Source: an uncultured Bacteroidales bacterium (GTDB taxonomy: Bacteria; Bacteroidota; Bacteroidia; Bacteroidales; Muribaculaceae). From it: a stretch of DNA of 64,000 nucleotides. A model generated the notes under the pieces. That model was not told the origin of the DNA, ran no database searches, and worked only from the letters and a program-made list of their open reading frames with translations. Below are positions 61,629 through 64,000 of this stretch, one piece after another. The translations under genes and the position numbers were made by a program. Where the stretch lies: the NCBI GenBank assembly GCA_902793405.1, contig CADBDH010000006.1, positions 1-64,000 of the forward strand. Direction: 5' to 3'. Each line of letters begins with the position of its first letter. The first letter of the stretch is position 1.

Positions 61629-61892
61629 ATGACTCATGACGATGATATGTGGCAGGACTATGACTACCATCAGAACACGGGTGAACTGCCCGAGTATTTT
61701 GATGAAGACGATGTAGAGTACTGCGACAATGAGGACTATGGTTACAGTGGCGGTCCGGACTACATCCCGATCCACAGCAGATGTCCACGATGCGGCAGCT
61801 GGTCAGCCAAATTGCTGGTAGACGGAACTTACATGTGCCTCTATTGCAGCACAAACTTTTACAACGACCGTATCATCAAACACGATGACTAG
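61629..61892 (+). CDS. Small acidic zinc-ribbon protein, unknown
   Basis: 87 residues. The first 45 are very rich in Asp, Glu and Tyr (MTHDDDMWQDYDYHQNTGEL). The rest contains CPRCGSWSAKLLVDGTYMCLYC, a four-Cys zinc ribbon of the CxxC-14-CxxC type. The shape suggests a small protein that contacts basic partners or nucleic-acid machinery, but this is a guess. It is spaced 34 bases from the transporter and 24 from the next gene. Confidence 0.65.
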   Translation: MTHDDDMWQDYDYHQNTGELPEYFDEDDVEYCDNEDYGYSGGPDYIPIHSRCPRCGSWSAKLLVDGTYMCLYCSTNFYNDRIIKHDD

Positions 61893-61916
61893 ACTGAAAT
61901 AAACTAAAACAATCGA

Positions 61917-62588
61917 ATGATAAAACGGGGGAGTATACATAACGCGACCGAGATGGTGGACCTCATCCAGCAGGTGGGGTTCCTGCCGTTGCTGTATAGC
62001 GGCATCAGCGGATTCTCGGCCGAGGAAGTGGTCGATAGCGACTGCCGCTATGTGGTCTATAGCGACGGGGGCTGGGACTGGCCCATGTGGAAGTGGAAAG
62101 GCCCCATCGTGACCGAGGGCAATTGTGTGTACGGCAAGTTCTACGACAAGAAGGCAGGCTACATCAGCATGGACTGGTGGCCCGATTTCATGAACTGGCG
62201 CCGCCATGCCTACCCTGCCCTGCCCGAGGGCTCCATCGAGGAGGCCATCGTGCTCACCCTGCGCGAGCACGGCAGCCTCATCACGCGCGAACTGCGTGCG
62301 GCTTGCGGCTTCACCGGGACTAAAATGCGCAGCCGCTTCGACGGCTATATCACCCGACTGCAGATGGCGTGCCGCATCGTCACCCAGGACTTTGTCTATC
62401 CGCGTGACAAGCACGGCAAGGAATACGGGTGGGGATGGGCGCTGCTCACCACGCCCGAGCAACTGCTGGGCAAAGAGGCCTGCGAGTGTGACCGCACACC
62501 CGAGGAATCGCTGGAGCGCATCATCGACCACCTGAAGGGAATCCTGCCCAGTGCCAGCGAGCAGGAAATCATGAAACTCATCAAATAA
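61917..62588 (+). CDS. Winged-helix protein possibly related to AlkZ, unknown function
   Basis: 223 residues. Residues about 1-100 contain an aromatic-rich stretch (YVVYSDGGWDWPMWKWKGPI, DWWPDFMNWRRHAYPAL). Residues about 110-160 look like a winged helix (SIEEAIVLTLREHGSLITRELRAACGFTG, SRFDGYITRLQMACRIVTQDF). This overall plan reminds me of proteins labelled AlkZ-related in databases, but I see no Gln-x-Gln motif. No signal peptide. A DNA-repair or regulatory role remains open. Confidence 0.55.
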   Translation: MIKRGSIHNATEMVDLIQQVGFLPLLYSGISGFSAEEVVDSDCRYVVYSDGGWDWPMWKWKGPIVTEGNCVYGKFYDKKAGYISMDWWPDFMNWRRHAYPALPEGSIEEAIVLTLREHGSLITRELRAACGFTGTKMRSRFDGYITRLQMACRIVTQDFVYPRDKHGKEYGWGWALLTTPEQLLGKEACECDRTPEESLERIIDHLKGILPSASEQEIMKLIK

Positions 62589-62600
62589 AACCATATCATT

Positions 62601-62969
62601 ATGAAAAGAATTCTTATAGCACTTGTCATGCTCATGGCCATCACGGCGGTGCAGGCCCAGAAGATCAGCTACATCGAGACCACCCGCTCATGGAACTATG
62701 TCTATGACGAGAACGGCAAGAAGGTGCACACCTTCAGCACCAGTCAGGGCGAAGTGGTGGCCTACAGCGAGTCGTTCTACATCGTGAAAAACGGCAGCTG
62801 GTATTACACCTACAATGCCAAGGGCAAGAAACTGCACACCTTTGCCGTGAGCAGTGTGGGCGAAGTACTCGCGGCCACCGGCGACACCTTCACTAGCCGC
62901 AAGGGCAGCTGGATTTATACCTGGGACAAGAACGGCAAGAAACTGGCCACACGACATAGCCAAAACTAG
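62601..62969 (+). CDS. Exported protein with short repeats, unknown
   Basis: 122 residues. The signal peptide ends near VQAQ (19). The mature part consists of three repeats of about 30 residues built on SW(N/Y/I)Y(V/T)(Y/W)(D/N)xxGKK (SWNYVYDENGKK, SWYYTYNAKGKK, SWIYTWDKNGKK) separated by HTFxxSxGEVxA. A small beta-propeller or beta-roll made of such hairpins is plausible. It follows the preceding gene by 12 bases, the last of the compact series. Confidence 0.65.
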   Translation: MKRILIALVMLMAITAVQAQKISYIETTRSWNYVYDENGKKVHTFSTSQGEVVAYSESFYIVKNGSWYYTYNAKGKKLHTFAVSSVGEVLAATGDTFTSRKGSWIYTWDKNGKKLATRHSQN

Positions 62970-63009
62970 AAGGAGAAGTACAGCCTCTAACAACTCTTAA
63001 CACCCAAAA

Positions 63010-63041
63010 GTTGCATAATTCAAGGATTTTTCCTAGTTTTG
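63010..63041 (+). promoter_or_regulatory. Promoter of sbcD
   Basis: GTTG (63010-63013), 20 bases, TAGTTTTG (63034-63041). Transcription begins near 63048, giving a leader of about 75 bases. Confidence 0.7.
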
Positions 63042-63122
63042 TGCTACTAAATTATTCTTCAACCATGGGGAAAAGCAGTATGAAGCATTGTTAAACCAAA
63101 CTAAAGTAAACAGTTACCTTTC

Positions 63123-64000
63123 ATGTTCACATTCATCCACACCAGTGACTGGCATCTGGGCCAGAATTTCTATGGCTATGACCGTAGCGAAGAACAAGCC
63201 GACTTCCTGGGCCAGCTGGCCGACATCGTGCGCAAGCGCCAACCCGACGCCATGCTCGTGAGCGGCGACATCTACCACACCGCCGCACCGTCCAATGCGG
63301 CCGTCAACCTGTATGTCAACGCCATGCTCGACATCCACAAGGCATGCCCCACCATGGCCATCATCGTGATTGCAGGCAACCACGACAGCGCCTCGCGCCT
63401 GGACAGTGACCAACGCCTGTGGCAACTGGCCAACGTCACTGTGCTGGGCGGCATCTCGCGCGACGCCAAAGGCTATGCCGACCTGTCACGCCACATCATC
63501 AAGGTGGGCGACAAGGGCATCGTGGCTGCCGTGCCGTTTGCCTATCCCGCCAGTTTTCCGCTACCTGCCGGCACCACCGACATCAACCGTGACCAGCGCC
63601 AACAGGCTTACTTCCAGGCCCTGCTCAACCATGCCGACACACTCAACGGCGAGAACAATCTTCCCGTTGTGCTGATGGCTCACCTGGCCGTCAACAACAG
63701 CGACTTCACGGGCCATGACCGCAACATGACGATGGAATGTGTCGAGTTGGCCACCCTGGGTGACGGCTATGACTACGCCGCCCTGGGGCATATCCACCGC
63801 CCCCAGGACGTGAGTCAGCGCGCCCGCTATTGCGGCACGCCGGTTCCCGTGAGCTTTGACGAGCAGTGCGAACACTCGGTGAGCATTGTCGAGATCGACA
63901 ATCACGGCGCCCAACCCCGCGTCGAGACCAAGGTCATCAAGAACCTGAAGCCCCTGCACACCCTACCCGCCCATGAGCCTGTCGATATCGACACCGCTAT
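63123..64000 (+). CDS. sbcD: Exonuclease subunit SbcD (5' part; runs off the window)
   Basis: The frame is open from the ATG at 63123 to the last base, giving the first 292 residues. Calcineurin-like phosphoesterase motifs are complete: TSDWHLGQ (residues 7-14), VSGDIYHTAAPS, IAGNHDSASRL, LMAHLAV and YAALGHIHRPQ. SbcD pairs with the SbcC ATPase as the bacterial Mre11-Rad50 nuclease, which opens hairpins and removes blocked DNA ends. An sbcC gene would be expected just beyond the right edge. It has its own promoter (63010-63041). Confidence 0.92.
   Translation, partial: MFTFIHTSDWHLGQNFYGYDRSEEQADFLGQLADIVRKRQPDAMLVSGDIYHTAAPSNAAVNLYVNAMLDIHKACPTMAIIVIAGNHDSASRLDSDQRLWQLANVTVLGGISRDAKGYADLSRHIIKVGDKGIVAAVPFAYPASFPLPAGTTDINRDQRQQAYFQALLNHADTLNGENNLPVVLMAHLAVNNSDFTGHDRNMTMECVELATLGDGYDYAALGHIHRPQDVSQRARYCGTPVPVSFDEQCEHSVSIVEIDNHGAQPRVETKVIKNLKPLHTLPAHEPVDIDTA

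Noticed and set aside
1..64000. tRNA or rRNA genes
   Set aside because: No cloverleaf with a conserved TTC-loop sequence and no rRNA-like stretch was noticed. A covariance search (tRNAscan-SE, Rfam) would be decisive.

Overview
The window looks like a chromosomal segment of a Bacteroidales bacterium, most likely Muribaculaceae or Prevotellaceae. Promoters follow the Bacteroidetes pattern (TTTG/TTG, about 20 bases, then TAnnTTTG). Secreted proteins end in dockerin-like tails, there are BspA-type leucine-rich surface proteins, and genes are GC-rich while spacers are AT-rich. No rRNA, tRNA, CRISPR array or complete insertion sequence was recognised.

Layout. 1-4.6 kb: three AAA ATPases with nuclease-like C-terminal regions (DUF4143, DUF234), separated by a duplicated 350-bp intergenic element. 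4.8-8.1 kb: HD hydrolase, GH109-like glycosidase and an N-acetylhexosamine 1-kinase (NahK type), a probable GalNAc/GlcNAc salvage operon. 8.2-14.7 kb: two nitroreductases; murB-murA behind a tandemly duplicated promoter; an AlkZ-like DNA glycosylase; DUF4298; a PNPOx-like lipoprotein; a YjbR protein. 15-18.2 kb: a tricorn-like protease, then a 640-bp repeat region. 18.8-25.1 kb: phospholipase C/S1-P1-like protein, esterase, glycerophosphodiesterase, uracil permease, SDR and AlkD. 25.2-33.6 kb: NamZ-type exo-muramidase, sodium symporter, WYL regulator and three tandem beta-lactamase-fold hydrolases, which together resemble a muropeptide salvage cluster. 33.7-47.4 kb: XerD, CotH-type protein, a membrane TPR/AraC regulator, a giant LRR protein and a frame-disrupted BspA-like gene flanked by long direct repeats. 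47.4-52.1 kb: FAD/Fe-S oxidoreductase with a palindromic repeat inside its reading frame, then another DUF234 ATPase behind a 4 x 53-bp array. 52.2-58.0 kb (minus strand): flavin reductase, frr with a membrane protein, GT2, M16 peptidase and an XRE/S24 repressor with a putative operator. 58.2-64 kb (plus strand): a close-packed run of small enzymes (thioesterase, thioredoxin, TfoX, carbonic anhydrase, DNPH1-like, transporter, zinc-ribbon proteins) ending in sbcD, cut by the window edge.

The points most worth following are: (i) AAA ATPase/nuclease-like genes whose promoters are abutted by tandem-repeat arrays; (ii) the NamZ/symporter/WYL/triple-hydrolase cluster; (iii) the GH109-NahK operon; (iv) the repeat-flanked surface-protein gene with two frame breaks in the same sequence context. 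All family assignments come from reading motifs by eye; no database search was possible.
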